64,000 nucleotides of DNA from Actinoallomurus sp963823735 (GCA_963823735.1 CAWGMO010000010.1:496001-560000), one strand, 5' to 3'; numbered from the stretch's first letter, positions 26,486 to 36,222 are shown. Translations and numbers: made by a program. Notes: generated by a model from the letters alone, not told the origin.

Positions 26486-27674
26486 TCAGACCACTCCGCG
26501 TGCGCGCAGGCCCGCGACCTCTTCGGCGCCGAGCCCGAGAGAGCCCAGGACCTCGTCGGTGTCGGCGCCGTGCGAGCGCCCGGTCCAGCGCAGCGCGCCC
26601 GGCGTGGCCGACAGCCGGAACATGACGTTCTGCATGCGCAGCGGGCCGAGGTCCGGATCGGGCACGGTCGTGATCGCCTCCAGGGCGGCGAGCTGCGGGT
26701 CGGCCATGACGTCGGCCACGTCGTAGACGGGCGCGACCGCGGCCTCGGCCTTCTCGAACTCCTCCAGGACCTCATCGCGCGTACGCGCGCCGACCCATCC
26801 GGCGACGGCGGCGTCCAGCTCGTCGGCGTGCGCCGCGCGGCCGGCTCCGGTGGCGAACCACGGCTCGTCGATGTACTCGGGCCGGCCGACGAGGCGCATC
26901 ACGCGTTCGGCGATGCTCTGCGCGGACGTCGAGACGGCCACCCACGACCCGTCGGCGCAGCGGTAGGTGTTGCGCGGCGCGTTGTTGACCGACCGGTTGC
27001 CGGTGCGCGGCGGCACGAGGCCGAGCTGGTCGTAGGCGGTCGGCTGGCCGCCGAGGACCGTCAGGATCGGCTCGATGATCGACAGGTCGACGACCTGGCC
27101 CTTGCCCGTCGGCGTCGCGCGCGCGCAGCGCGGCCATCACGGCGTACGCGGTGGCGAGCGCGGCGATGCCGTCGGCGAGGCCGAACGGCGGCAGCGTCGG
27201 CGGCCCGTCGGGCTCGCCCGTCATCGCGGCGAACCCGCTCATCGCCTCGGCGAGCGTGCCGAAGCCCGGCCGCCGGGCGTACGGGCCGAACTGCCCGAAC
27301 CCGGTGACGCGGGCGAGGACCAGCCCGGGGTTGGCCTCGGCCAGCCGGTCATAGGACAGGTTCCAGCGTTCGAGGGTGCCGGGCCGGAAGTTCTCGATGA
27401 GCACGTCGGCGTCGCGGACGAGGCCGAGGAGCAGCTCCTGCCCCTCGGCGGCCGACAGGTCGAGGGTGATCGCCCGCTTGTTGCGGCCGAGCATCTTCCA
27501 CCACAGGCCGACGCCGTCCTTGGCTGCGCCGTGCCCGCGCGACGGGTCGGGCTTTCGGGGGTGCTCGACCTTGATGACGTCGGCGCCGAAGTCACCGAGC
27601 AGCATCGCCGCCATCGGGCCCGCGAACAGCGTCGCGACGTCGAGGACGCGTACCCCTTCCAGAGCGGGTGTCAT
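26486..27674 (-). CDS. CaiB/BaiF family CoA-transferase (one frameshift)
   Basis: About 395 residues after repair. The N-terminus VRVLDVATLFAGPMAAMLLG and the segment DFGADVIKVEHP near 30 are typical of family III CoA-transferases, which move CoA between carboxylic acids. ENFRPGTLERW near 94 is also conserved; the later part has the SVNNAPRNTYRCADGSWVA segment. A single extra base within a CG repeat near 27,115 breaks the frame. The ATG at 27674 overlaps the stop of the upstream ADP-ribosylglycohydrolase gene (TGATG), so translation is coupled. Substrate unknown. Confidence 0.85.
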
Positions 27675-29011
27675 CACGTGGCCAGGGCGGCCGTGCGGGC
27701 GGCGAGGTCCGCGATGCGCACGCCGTCGAAGCCGGTGAGGCTGCTGGCCATCCGGTCGCGCAGCGGCTCGGTCCAGTGCGCGGGGAGGCGCGCGGCGCCG
27801 GCCAGGCCGCCGGCGATCGAGCCGACGGTGGCGCCGTCGGAGTCGGTGTCCCAGCCGGCCGCGACGGCCGCCGCGATCGACCGGGTGAAGTCGCCGTCGC
27901 CGTGGGCGAGGGCCGCCGCGACCAGGGCCGCGTTGTTGATCGCGTGGACCCAGTGCAGGTCACGGTGGCGCTCGTGCAGCCCGTCGACGACGCGCTCGAA
28001 GTCGCTCTCGGCGCGGGCGGAGGCCACCGCCTCGTCGACCGCGCGCGCCATCCGCGAGCCGTCCGGCAGCACCGAGCGGCCCGCCGCCAGTACCTCGTCC
28101 ATCGTCGTGGCGACCAGGGAGGTGGCGCACATCGCGGCGGCGAACATCGCGCCGTAGACGCCGTTGGCGGTGTGGCTGACCACGGCGTCGCGGTGCGCCA
28201 TCGCCGGCCGCGGCGGCCGGGTCGCCGGGGTTCACCCAGCCGTAGACGTCGGCGCGGATCTGCGCGCCGATCCACTCGCGGAACGGGTTGCGGTACGTCG
28301 CGGTGCGCGGGGGTTCCATGCCGAGCAGGAGGTTCCGGTAGGCGACGCGCTCGGCGGTGAAGACGCGGCCCGCCGGCAGCTCGTCGAGCCACGCCTGGGC
28401 GACGTCGGCGGTGGTGAAGTCGCGCCCGTGCCGCTCCAGGAGGGCGAGGGCGAGCAGCGGGAAGTTGAGGTCGTCGTCCTCGGGCGTGCCGTCGATGTTC
28501 TCGGCGAGGCTGTTCACGGCGCTGCGGCGGTTCCACGGCCAGCGCGCGGCGACCTCGGCCGGCAGGCCCTTCGCGGTGAACCAGCCGCGGATCGGCCAGT
28601 TGCCGGTGGCCTCGGCGATCTCCCGGATGCCCTCGCGGGGGATCTTCTCCACCGGTTTGCCGAGCACGCAGCCCGCGGCGCGGCCGAGCCACGCGCCGTG
28701 CACGCGGTCGCCGGCGACCGGGAGCCGCTTGCCCGCGGGCCAGTCCGCGCACGCCTCCACGATCTCCGGCAGGCCGGTCGGCTCGTCGTAGGCCGAGTCC
28801 AGGATCTCCAGCTCGGCCAGCAGCTCGCAGGCCAGGCTCCGCAGCTCCGGCGAGGCCGTCCTCCGCCGACGCCCCGGCGCGCTCGGGGGCGTCGTGGCCG
28901 CCCGCGGCGTGCCACCGCGCCCGCGATCCCGGCCACGTCACGGCCGTCCTGCGCGGCCTGGCGCAGCTCGTGCCCGATGAGATCCTCCGGCTGTACCCAC
29001 GTCAGTCGCAT
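27674..29011 (-). CDS. ADP-ribosylglycohydrolase-family protein 1 (frameshifted)
   Basis: About 444 residues once three single-base shifts (near 28,205, 28,880 and 28,910) are repaired. The ARH/DraG fold is shown by AWLGRAAGCVLGKPVEK, the N-terminal acidic metal motif in TPEDDDLNF, and the C-terminal motif GWDTDSDGATVGSIAGG. These Asp residues hold the two magnesium ions that activate water for cleavage at the ribose C1. An N-terminal extension of about 90 residues (MRLTWVQPEDLIGHELRQAA) is unlike the other three copies. It overlaps both neighbours by one base. The family cleaves ADP-ribosyl or other ribosyl/glycosyl bonds; substrate unknown. Confidence 0.82.
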
Positions 29012-30145
29012 CACAGCAGCTCCTCGAATGCCAGCTCGTGCGCGCGCCGACGTGCGAGGTCGGCCGCGTGCACGCGTTCCGCCACCGCCGCGACGGCCAG
29101 GCCCGGGGCCTCCAGGTCCATACGGCTGGCGGTGGCGATCTCCTTACGCCATTCAGCGGGCACGGAGGCGGCGCCGCCCAGCGCTCCGGCGATGGCGCCG
29201 CCCATGCTCGCGATCGAGTCGGCGTCGCGTCCGTAGTTGACCGCGCCGAGCACGGTCTCACGGTATTCGCCCGCGGCGATCATCAGGAACGCCAGCGCGA
29301 GCGGCAGCTCCTCGATCGCGTGCGTACGGCTGGGTCTGCGCGCGCCCAGGCCCTGGTCGCGGTAGGTGTCGGCGACCGTGTCGTACGGGCGGATCGCCGC
29401 CCGCAGGCCCTCGAACGAGCCCTCCCAGTGCGCGAAGTCGCGCGCTCGCTCGCAGACCGCCTCGATCGCGGCGCGGGTGCCGTCCTTGGCGAGCCGCAGG
29501 GCCGCCGCGACGATGGAGTCCGGCGGTCGCGCCGGGCCGCATCGCCTCGGCCACCGAGGCGGCGAACACCCCGGCCGCCTCGCGCCCGTAGCTGGACTGG
29601 TGCGCCCCGGCGAGGTCGACCGCCTCGGCGTACGCGCGGTCGGGGTCGGCGGCGTTGACCACGCCGACCGGGGCCATGTACATCGCGGCGCCGCAGTTGA
29701 CGATGTTGCCGGTGCCGGCCTCACGCGGGTCGACGTGGCCGTAGTGCAGCCGCAGGACCAGCCACTTCTCGGCGAGGAAGACGCGCTGGAGGGGCAGCGC
29801 CTCGGCCTCCAGCTCGGGGATCCAGCGCTTCTCCCCCATCATCTCCGGCACGAGGTGCTCGGCCGCCGAGTACGCGTCGAGGTGGTCGCCGGCCCGCTCG
29901 TACACACGGATGAGCGCGTGCGTCATGAGGGTGTCGTCGGTGACGTGCCCGTCGCCCTTGTGGTACGGCGCGATCGGCCGCGCGTTGCGCCAGTCGGCGA
30001 AGTACGGCGGCACGATGCCGGTGACCCAGCCGTCGTAGCGTTCGCGGATCTGCTCGGGGGTCCATCCCTCCGTCGCACCGCCGAGGGCGTCCCCGACCGC
30101 CGCTCCGGCGATCGCGCCGACGGCCTTGTCCTGCAGCGGGGTCAT
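29011..30145 (-). CDS. ADP-ribosylglycohydrolase-family protein 2 (one frameshift)
   Basis: About 377 residues after repair. The start DKAVGAIAGAAVGDALGGATE and the motif VTDDTLMTHAL near 80 are close to the family consensus, with the metal ligands in DDT. The C-terminal GRDADSIASMGGAIAG carries the second set. One extra base near 29,530 breaks the frame, and both halves fit the same fold. It begins in an ATGA overlap with copy 3 and ends in a TGATG overlap with copy 1. On motif grounds this copy should be catalytically competent. Confidence 0.86.
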
Positions 30146-31152
30146 TGCTGTCCTCCCGTGGAAGCGTTGCGTCCGCCGAGCCGGTCGGCGATGGCGACGA
30201 TGTCGGTGCCGGCCAGCTCCGGCAGGCAGCATCCGGCGAGGGTCCTGCTGCTCTCCCGCCAGCTCTCCGGCAGGCGGTCGAAGCCGGTGATCGCCCCGGT
30301 CAGCGCGCCCGTCAGCGCGGGCGCGGAGTCGGCGAGCGAGGCGAGGCACGCGGCGGCCGGCACGGCGCGGCTCAGGTCGCCGCCGGAGGCGCGGGTCAGC
30401 GCCAGCGCGACCGGCACGGTCTGTGCCGCCGCGAGCCCGTAGCTGTAGACGTGGTCCTGCACGATCGCGTCCAGCGCCGGCACGGACGCGAAGGCGTCGC
30501 CGCGCACGTCCAGCGCGGCCAGCGCGGCGTGCCGGATCGCGGTGTCGCGCGGCAGCTCGGCGAGGCCGGCGTCGACCGCCTCGTCGGCGCGGCCGCCACC
30601 CGTGGCGACGGCGACCGCGGCGGCCATCGCGCAGGCTCCGTGCACGCCGTCCTCGGCGTTGGTGATCTCGGCGTCCGCGCACGCGCCGTCGACCGCCTTC
30701 TGCGGCTCGCCGGGGTGCGCCGCGCCGAACGCCACGGCGCGCACGGCCGCCGCGTCGTCGAAGAAGTGCGGGTTGTCGTGCCCGCTGGCGGGCGGCTCGG
30801 TGCCGCGCGCCAGGTTGTCCAGCGCCGTGCGCACCGAGATGCGGGCGCGGACGTCGGGGCCGAGCGCGGCGAACGCGGCCCGGCGGTCGGTGTTCATGGT
30901 GTTGGCCGTCCAGGCGAGCCACTCGGCGTCGTCGGAGGGGCCGATGGCCAGCGGCGCGACCGGCTGGTTCAGCGCGAACGGCACCGGCAGCGAGGTCAGG
31001 CCGTGCTCCTCGGCGAAGGCGTCCAGCTCGCGGCCCAGCCTGCGGGTCCACGGCGCCAGCAGCCCCCAGCGGTGGCGCGCGGCCGGCCAGCCGGCGGCGT
31101 CGCCGATGGCGAGCCCGGCGAAGGCGCCGCGCACCCGATCAGCCGATGACAT
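30142..31152 (-). CDS. ADP-ribosylglycohydrolase-family protein 3 (degenerate metal site)
   Basis: The 336-residue product has the ARH start (RVRGAFAGLAIGDAAGWPAA), but its first metal motif is PSDDAEWLAW instead of DDT, and the usual GRDADT near the C-terminus is replaced by SLADSAPALTGALTGAITG. At least one expected Asp ligand is missing, so the copy may be inactive, bind a different substrate, or act as a partner. It is intact as read. It lies 17 nt after copy 4 with its own ribosome site (AAGGAGAGGA before the ATG) and overlaps copy 2. Confidence 0.82.
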   Translation of the reverse strand: MSSADRVRGAFAGLAIGDAAGWPAARHRWGLLAPWTRRLGRELDAFAEEHGLTSLPVPFALNQPVAPLAIGPSDDAEWLAWTANTMNTDRRAAFAALGPDVRARISVRTALDNLARGTEPPASGHDNPHFFDDAAAVRAVAFGAAHPGEPQKAVDGACADAEITNAEDGVHGACAMAAAVAVATGGGRADEAVDAGLAELPRDTAIRHAALAALDVRGDAFASVPALDAIVQDHVYSYGLAAAQTVPVALALTRASGGDLSRAVPAAACLASLADSAPALTGALTGAITGFDRLPESWRESSRTLAGCCLPELAGTDIVAIADRLGGRNASTGGQQ

Positions 31153-31169
31153 TCCTCTCCTTCCGCTCG

Positions 31170-32153
31170 TCAGCGCCCGCGCGACAGGGTGTCGGCGGCG
31201 TCGCGCACGTCTCGGCCCGCGACGGCGGGCAGGCAGGTGCCCTTGACGGGGCCGATGGCGTTCGCCCAGCGCTCGGGTACCCCGCCCTCCCCCTGCCCCG
31301 CTCCTGCCAGGGCACCCGCGATCGCCGCGGTGGTGTCCGCGTCGCGTCCCAGGCTGACCGCGGTGACCACGGACTCCTCGACGTCGCCACCGCCGGCCAG
31401 GTACGCGGCGAACGCCAGCGCGACGGCCTCCGGGGCGAGGTCGGTCCACGGGTAGTGGCGGGCGACGACCGCGTCGTGCAGCCGCGCCGCCAGGTCGTCA
31501 GGTGTCGCGGCGATCTCGGTGGCACGGCGCAGGTTGCGCGCCGTCCAGGAGCGTTCCGGTACGGCCGCGAGCCCGGCCGCGACGACCTCGTCCGGTGCGG
31601 CGCCGGTCATCGCGACCGCGACCGCCGCCGCGACGGCACGGCCGCCGTGGATGCCCTCACCGCTCTGGCTGACCACGCCGTCGACGGACGCGAGCCGCGC
31701 CGCCTCCGCCGGAGCCCCGGCGGCGAACACCCCGTACGGCGCGGCGCGCATGGCCAGCCCGTCGGACCAGCCGTGCAGGTGGGACCGGCCGGTCATCGGG
31801 GGTTCGAGGCCGCGCCGCAGCGCCTGGATCGTGCCGAGCTCGGAGAAGCCCGCGCCCTTCATCGGCCCGGAGATGGGCAGGATGTGCTCGTGGTAGGCGC
31901 GGACGACGTCCTCGCTGGTCAGGCGCGACCCGTGTCGTTCGAGGAGCATCGCGACGAAGATCGCGTACTCCGTGTCGTCGGTGCCCGCCGCCGTGCCGTC
32001 CGCGCCGGGCTCCAGCTCGGTCAGGCGGCCCCACCGGCGGGTGATCTCCTCCGGCGTGAGGTTCTCGGCGGGGCGCCCGAGGGCGTCGCCGGCCGCGAGG
32101 CCGAGCAGACACCCGCGGGCGCGGTCACGCGGAGCCAGGGTCGTCACGCTCAA
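31170..32153 (-). CDS. ADP-ribosylglycohydrolase-family protein 4
   Basis: The 327-residue product is intact: RARGCLLGLAAGDALGRPAE near the start, GTDDTEYAIFVAMLLERH near 56 and SLGRDADTTAAIAGALAG near 268 provide the full two-metal site. It is the first of the four copies in transcription order, and its ATG overlaps the stop of the sugar-binding lipoprotein gene (ATGA). The four copies are clearly different from one another, which argues for divergent substrates or assembly rather than recent duplication. Confidence 0.88.
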   Translation of the reverse strand: MSVTTLAPRDRARGCLLGLAAGDALGRPAENLTPEEITRRWGRLTELEPGADGTAAGTDDTEYAIFVAMLLERHGSRLTSEDVVRAYHEHILPISGPMKGAGFSELGTIQALRRGLEPPMTGRSHLHGWSDGLAMRAAPYGVFAAGAPAEAARLASVDGVVSQSGEGIHGGRAVAAAVAVAMTGAAPDEVVAAGLAAVPERSWTARNLRRATEIAATPDDLAARLHDAVVARHYPWTDLAPEAVALAFAAYLAGGGDVEESVVTAVSLGRDADTTAAIAGALAGAGQGEGGVPERWANAIGPVKGTCLPAVAGRDVRDAADTLSRGR

Positions 32154-33460
32154 TGTTGCCCGTACCTCGCCAGGACCTTGTCACCGTCGCCGGTCAGCTT
32201 CTGCGCCAGCTGGTCGATGGTGATCTTGTTGTTGAAGTAGGACTGGAGCGCCGGCGTCGCGACCTTGGTCTTGAACTCGTCGTAGCCGTCGACCTTCAGG
32301 TACGGCGCCAGGATGAGGCTCTTCGCCGACTCGGTGGCGATGTCCCAGCCGTCCTTCGGCGTGGTCAGCGACGGGTCCTTGGCGGCCGCGAGGCTCGTCG
32401 GGATCAGCCAGTCGCCCTTGGCCAGCTCCACCTGGTGCTGCCCGTTGAGGAACCAGCTGATGAACTTCACCGCCTCCTTGGGGTGCTTGCTGTCGGCGGC
32501 GACGGACAGCGTCTGTGAGATGGCGCCCTCCTGCGTCGACTGGCCCTTCAGCGGCGGGATCGTCACCCACTGGAAGCCCTTCGGCGCCTGCTCGACGACC
32601 TGCTGGCGCATGAAGATGCTCGTCGGGAGCATGGCGAACTTGCCGGCGTAGAAGCCCGGCAGCGGGTCGGAGGTGCTCATGCCCAGCGTCGACGGGTCGG
32701 CGCTCTTGTCGACGTAGAGCTGGTCGTGGATCCGCTGGAGCACCTCGCGCTCCTCCGGGCCGACCTTCACCGTCGTCTTGCCGCCCGCGGTCTGGAAGAA
32801 CGTCCCGCCGTAGTTCAGCGCGAGGTTCAGCACGCGGTTGACCGGGGCCTTCATCGCCCAGGCCGTGCCGTAGCGCTTGCCGATCGTGAGCTTCTTGGAG
32901 ATCTCGCGGTACTGGTCCCACGTCCACGGGTTCGCGGCGGTCGGGACGGGCACCTTCGCCTGGTCGAGCATCTTCTTGTTGGCGATGATGACCTGCGACT
33001 CCAGCAGGAACGGCACGCCGTAGATCCCCTGCTCGCCGCCGCCCTGGCCGGCGAACGTGCCGGTCCCCCAGGAGTTCGGCGAGATGTCGTTCTTCAGGCT
33101 CGAGGGGATCAGCTTGGTCAGGTCCGCGAGGTAGCCCTGGCCGGCGAAGCTCGCCAGCGCCGAGGAGTCGTCGTGGATGACGTCCGGCGGGTCGCCGCCC
33201 TCGAACGAGGTCACGAGCTGGTCGTTGACGTTGTCCCAGCTGCCCTGGACGTACTGGACCTGGATGTTCGGGTTGGCCTTGTTCCACTCGGCGACCAGCC
33301 GTTTGTTGGCCGCGAGCGAGTCCTTCTGCCAGGCCAGGCTGAGGAACTTCAGCTTGACCGGTTTGCCGGAGTCGCTGCCGCCTCCGCCGGAGCAACCGGC
33401 GGCCAGGCCGATCACAGCGGCAGCGGCGACCGCGACGACGGAACGAAGACTGTGACGCAT
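32150..33460 (-). CDS. ABC transporter sugar-binding lipoprotein
   Basis: This 436-residue family 1 extracellular solute-binding protein delivers carbohydrates to the two permeases upstream. A lipoprotein signal ends in AAGCSGGGG (Cys near 23). The mature protein has the class features WNKANPNIQVQYVQGSWD and PDVIHDDSSALASFAGQGYLADL. The start is ATG 33460, with AGGAGG five bases before it, rather than an in-frame GTG two codons upstream that lies within that site. The related MalE group binds oligosaccharides or glycosides. No ATPase gene is present in the operon, so a shared MsiK-type ATPase is likely. Confidence 0.92.
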   Translation of the reverse strand: MRHSLRSVVAVAAAAVIGLAAGCSGGGGSDSGKPVKLKFLSLAWQKDSLAANKRLVAEWNKANPNIQVQYVQGSWDNVNDQLVTSFEGGDPPDVIHDDSSALASFAGQGYLADLTKLIPSSLKNDISPNSWGTGTFAGQGGGEQGIYGVPFLLESQVIIANKKMLDQAKVPVPTAANPWTWDQYREISKKLTIGKRYGTAWAMKAPVNRVLNLALNYGGTFFQTAGGKTTVKVGPEEREVLQRIHDQLYVDKSADPSTLGMSTSDPLPGFYAGKFAMLPTSIFMRQQVVEQAPKGFQWVTIPPLKGQSTQEGAISQTLSVAADSKHPKEAVKFISWFLNGQHQVELAKGDWLIPTSLAAAKDPSLTTPKDGWDIATESAKSLILAPYLKVDGYDEFKTKVATPALQSYFNNKITIDQLAQKLTGDGDKVLARYGQH

Positions 33461-33473
33461 GGGCACCTCCTGA

Positions 33474-34292
33474 TTAACCTTTGACGGCGCCGGCCGTGAG
33501 CCCCGAGCGGAGCCGGCGTTGGATGACTGCGAAGAAGACGAGGCTGGGGATGGTCGCCAGCACCGAGGCCGCCGCGAGCGGCCCGAGCCGCGCGGCCTGC
33601 TCGGAGCCGGTGAACTTCACGAGCGTGAGCGGCAGGGTCGCCTCGCCCGGGTCCTTGAGGATCACCAGGGCGAAGAAGAACTCGTTCCACGACGAGATGA
33701 ACGCGAACAGCAGCGTGGCCACGACGCCCGGGGCCAGCAGCGGCGCGATGACGCGTACGAGCGTCCGCACCCGCCCGGCGCCGTCGACGGCCGCGGCGTC
33801 CTCCAGCTCGCGCGGCACGCCGCGCACGTAGCCCTGCAGCATCCACAGCGCGAACGGCAGCGTGAACGTCACGTGCACCGCGACGAGGCCCGGCAGGGTG
33901 TTCACCAGGTCCATCCGGCGCAGGATCATGAACAGCGGGATGATGATCAGCATCACCGGGAAGACCTGGCTGACCAGCACCCACCCGATGGCCACCCGGT
34001 TGAGGAACGACCGGTGCCGCGCCAGGGCGTACGCCGCGGGCAGCGCCAGCACGACCACGATGACGGCCACGGACACCGCGACGACCAGGCTGCGCAGCGC
34101 GCTGCCGGTGAGGTCCTGCGCGCTGAACGCGTCGGTGAAGTTGCGCAGCGTCGGGTGGTGCGGGATCCACCTCGGGTGGAGGTCCGCCATCTCGCGCTGC
34201 GTCTTGAACGACGTGGACAGCAGCCAGAGCAGCGGGAACGCCAGGAAGACCAGGTAGCCCGCGAGCGCGGCGTACTTCAGAGTGATCTTCAT
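33474..34292 (-). CDS. Carbohydrate ABC transporter permease (MalG type)
   Basis: The 272-residue inner-membrane subunit has six predicted helices and the EAA loop EDAAAVDGAGRVRTLVRVIAPLLAPG near 190, which docks the ATPase. Its start overlaps the stop of the MalF-type permease in an ATGA. The TSFKTQREM segment after the first helix is typical of MalG-like subunits. It pairs with the neighbouring permease and the binding lipoprotein for import of an unknown sugar or glycoside. Confidence 0.92.
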   Translation of the reverse strand: MKITLKYAALAGYLVFLAFPLLWLLSTSFKTQREMADLHPRWIPHHPTLRNFTDAFSAQDLTGSALRSLVVAVSVAVIVVVLALPAAYALARHRSFLNRVAIGWVLVSQVFPVMLIIIPLFMILRRMDLVNTLPGLVAVHVTFTLPFALWMLQGYVRGVPRELEDAAAVDGAGRVRTLVRVIAPLLAPGVVATLLFAFISSWNEFFFALVILKDPGEATLPLTLVKFTGSEQAARLGPLAAASVLATIPSLVFFAVIQRRLRSGLTAGAVKG

Positions 34293-35191
34293 CGGGTGTT
34301 CTCCCTCATCTGGCGCCAGAGGTAGAAGCCGAGGACCGCGAGCACGACGATCGTGATCGCCACGCCCAGCGCCGCCGCGTAGCCGAAGAAGCCGTAGCGG
34401 AACGCCTCCTCGTACGCAAAAAGCATCGGCAGCCGCGTACGGCCGCCCGGGCCGCCCTGGGTCAGCGCGTAGACCATCGCGAACTGGTTGATGTTCCACA
34501 CGAAGTCCAGCGAGGTGATCGCGACGATCACGGGGCGAAGCTGCGGGAGCGTCACGCTCCAGAAGCGGCGCCCCACGCTCGCGCCGTCGACGGAGGCGGC
34601 CTCGTGGAGTTCCTCGGGCACGCCCTGCAGACCCGCGAGCAGTACGACGGTCGTCTGCGGCATGCCGGTCCAGACGCCCACCACGATGATCGCCGGGAGG
34701 GCGGTGCCGAAGTTGTTCAGCCAGTCGACGTTGTGCCCGATGACGTGGGCGTTCCGCAGCGTCTCGTTGAGGACGCCGGCGCTCGGGTGGTAGACGAGCC
34801 GCCACATCAGCCCGATCACGATCGGCGGCATCGCCCACGGCGCCATGGCCAGCACGCGGGCGAAGCCCCGCAGCCGGAGGTTCTGGTTCAGGAGCAGCGC
34901 GAGCCCGAGCGCGGCGAGGAACTGCAGAGCCGTGACGCTGAACGCCCAGACCAGCCCGATCTTGAACGACGACCAGAAGTCGCCGTCGCCGAGCACCTCG
35001 CCGAAGTTCTTCAGCCCGACGAAGGAGATGATCGCGTTGCGCCCGCCGCGCGCGTCCGTGAAGGACAGGTAGATCCCGTACAGCAGCGGGCCGACGCTGA
35101 AGATCAGTACCGGTACGAGCGCGGGCAGGAGGAGCAGCAGCGCCCCGCGGTCCCGGCCTCCGCGCCGGATCGTCGTCTGGACGGCGGTCAT
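34289..35191 (-). CDS. Carbohydrate ABC transporter permease (MalF type)
   Basis: The 300-residue inner-membrane subunit has six helices beginning ALLLLLPALVPVLIFSVGP, and the EAA loop EELHEAASVDGASVGRRFWS near 200. The ATG at 35191 overlaps the stop of the LacI gene (ATGA), so regulator and transporter are made from one mRNA. Together with the MalG-type subunit it forms the channel of the importer. Confidence 0.92.
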   Translation of the reverse strand: MTAVQTTIRRGGRDRGALLLLLPALVPVLIFSVGPLLYGIYLSFTDARGGRNAIISFVGLKNFGEVLGDGDFWSSFKIGLVWAFSVTALQFLAALGLALLLNQNLRLRGFARVLAMAPWAMPPIVIGLMWRLVYHPSAGVLNETLRNAHVIGHNVDWLNNFGTALPAIIVVGVWTGMPQTTVVLLAGLQGVPEELHEAASVDGASVGRRFWSVTLPQLRPVIVAITSLDFVWNINQFAMVYALTQGGPGGRTRLPMLFAYEEAFRYGFFGYAAALGVAITIVVLAVLGFYLWRQMRENTR

Positions 35192-36192
35192 CGGGAGCCT
35201 CCCGTCGAGGCGCGCACGGTGAGCCGTGGCTCGACCGTGACGACGCGTGGCCCGGCGCTCCCGTCCGCGAGACGGTCGAGCAGGAGTTCGGCGGCGCGGC
35301 GGCCGCGTTCGGCGGAGCCGAGGGCCACGCTGGTGAGCGTCGGCCAGGCCGCGCGCGCCAGGTCGGTGTCGTCGATGCCGACGAGCGCGACGTCCTCGGG
35401 CACGCGGAGCCGGTCCGCGCGCAGTACGTCGAGCGCGCCGAGCGCGATCAGGTCGTTGGCGCACATGAGGGCGTCCGGCCGTGTGCGCGTGAGGAGGCGG
35501 CGGGCGGCGGCGGCGCCGTCCTCGCGGTAGAAGTCGCCGATCTCGACGAGATCGTCGTCGTAGGGCAGGCCGAGCGCGGCGAGCGCGTCGGCGTACGCGC
35601 GGGCACGCGCCGCGCCGGGGACCGTGTCGAGCGGGCCGTTGACGAAGCCGATCCGGCGCCGGCCCTGGGCGTACAGGTGGTCGAGGGCCAGGCGCAGTCC
35701 GGTACGGGAGTCGGCGCGTACGTTGTCCACGGGCGTGCCCTCGGGGACCGAGCCGATGACCACGACCGGCGCCCTGGCCTCGGCGAACGCCTTGAGGTGC
35801 CGCTCGGTCACGCGCAGCGGGCTGATGATGAGGCCGTCCGCGAAGCGCTCGCCGAGCTGCCGCAGCACGTCGAGCTCGTCGGCGATGTCGGCGTCGGTGG
35901 AGTGCAGGACGAGACGGAAGCCCGCGTCCTTCAGCACCGGCTGCATCGCGCGGACCATCGCCACGTACGTCGGGTTCCCGATGTCGGCCATCGCGAAGGC
36001 GACCTGGTTCGTCCGGTTCGACCGCAGCGAGCGCGCGACCGAGTTGGGGACGTAGCCGAGCTCGTCGGCGGCGGCCATCACGCGCCGTACGGTGTCGTCG
36101 CGCGTGGGCAGGCCGTTGAGGACGCGCGACACGGAGGCGATCGAGACGCCCGCGTGCGCGGCGAGCGTCGTGATGGTCGGTCCCTGGCGCAC
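35188..36192 (-). CDS. LacI-family transcriptional regulator of the importer operon
   Basis: The 334 residues contain the LacI HTH (TITTLAAHAGVSIASVSRVL) and hinge helix (PNSVARSLRSNRTN), then a periplasmic-binding-protein-like effector domain with PDALMCANDLIALGAL and VALVGIDDTDLARAAWPTLT. I chose GTG 36192 because GGAGG lies five bases upstream. It is the first gene of the operon, and two palindromic LacI-type operators lie 31-77 nt upstream, so it should repress itself, the transporter and the glycohydrolases until the imported ligand or its product binds. Confidence 0.93.
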   Translation of the reverse strand: MRQGPTITTLAAHAGVSIASVSRVLNGLPTRDDTVRRVMAAADELGYVPNSVARSLRSNRTNQVAFAMADIGNPTYVAMVRAMQPVLKDAGFRLVLHSTDADIADELDVLRQLGERFADGLIISPLRVTERHLKAFAEARAPVVVIGSVPEGTPVDNVRADSRTGLRLALDHLYAQGRRRIGFVNGPLDTVPGAARARAYADALAALGLPYDDDLVEIGDFYREDGAAAARRLLTRTRPDALMCANDLIALGALDVLRADRLRVPEDVALVGIDDTDLARAAWPTLTSVALGSAERGRRAAELLLDRLADGSAGPRVVTVEPRLTVRASTGGSR

Positions 36193-36222
36193 GGTCACCT
36201 CCGGCCTGTTGAAGTTCTTGTC

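Noticed and set aside
27674..32153. Toxin-antitoxin or macrodomain defence system based on ADP-ribosylglycohydrolases
   Set aside because: No ADP-ribosyltransferase or DarT-like toxin is nearby; the neighbours are a sugar importer and LacI regulator, pointing to metabolism.
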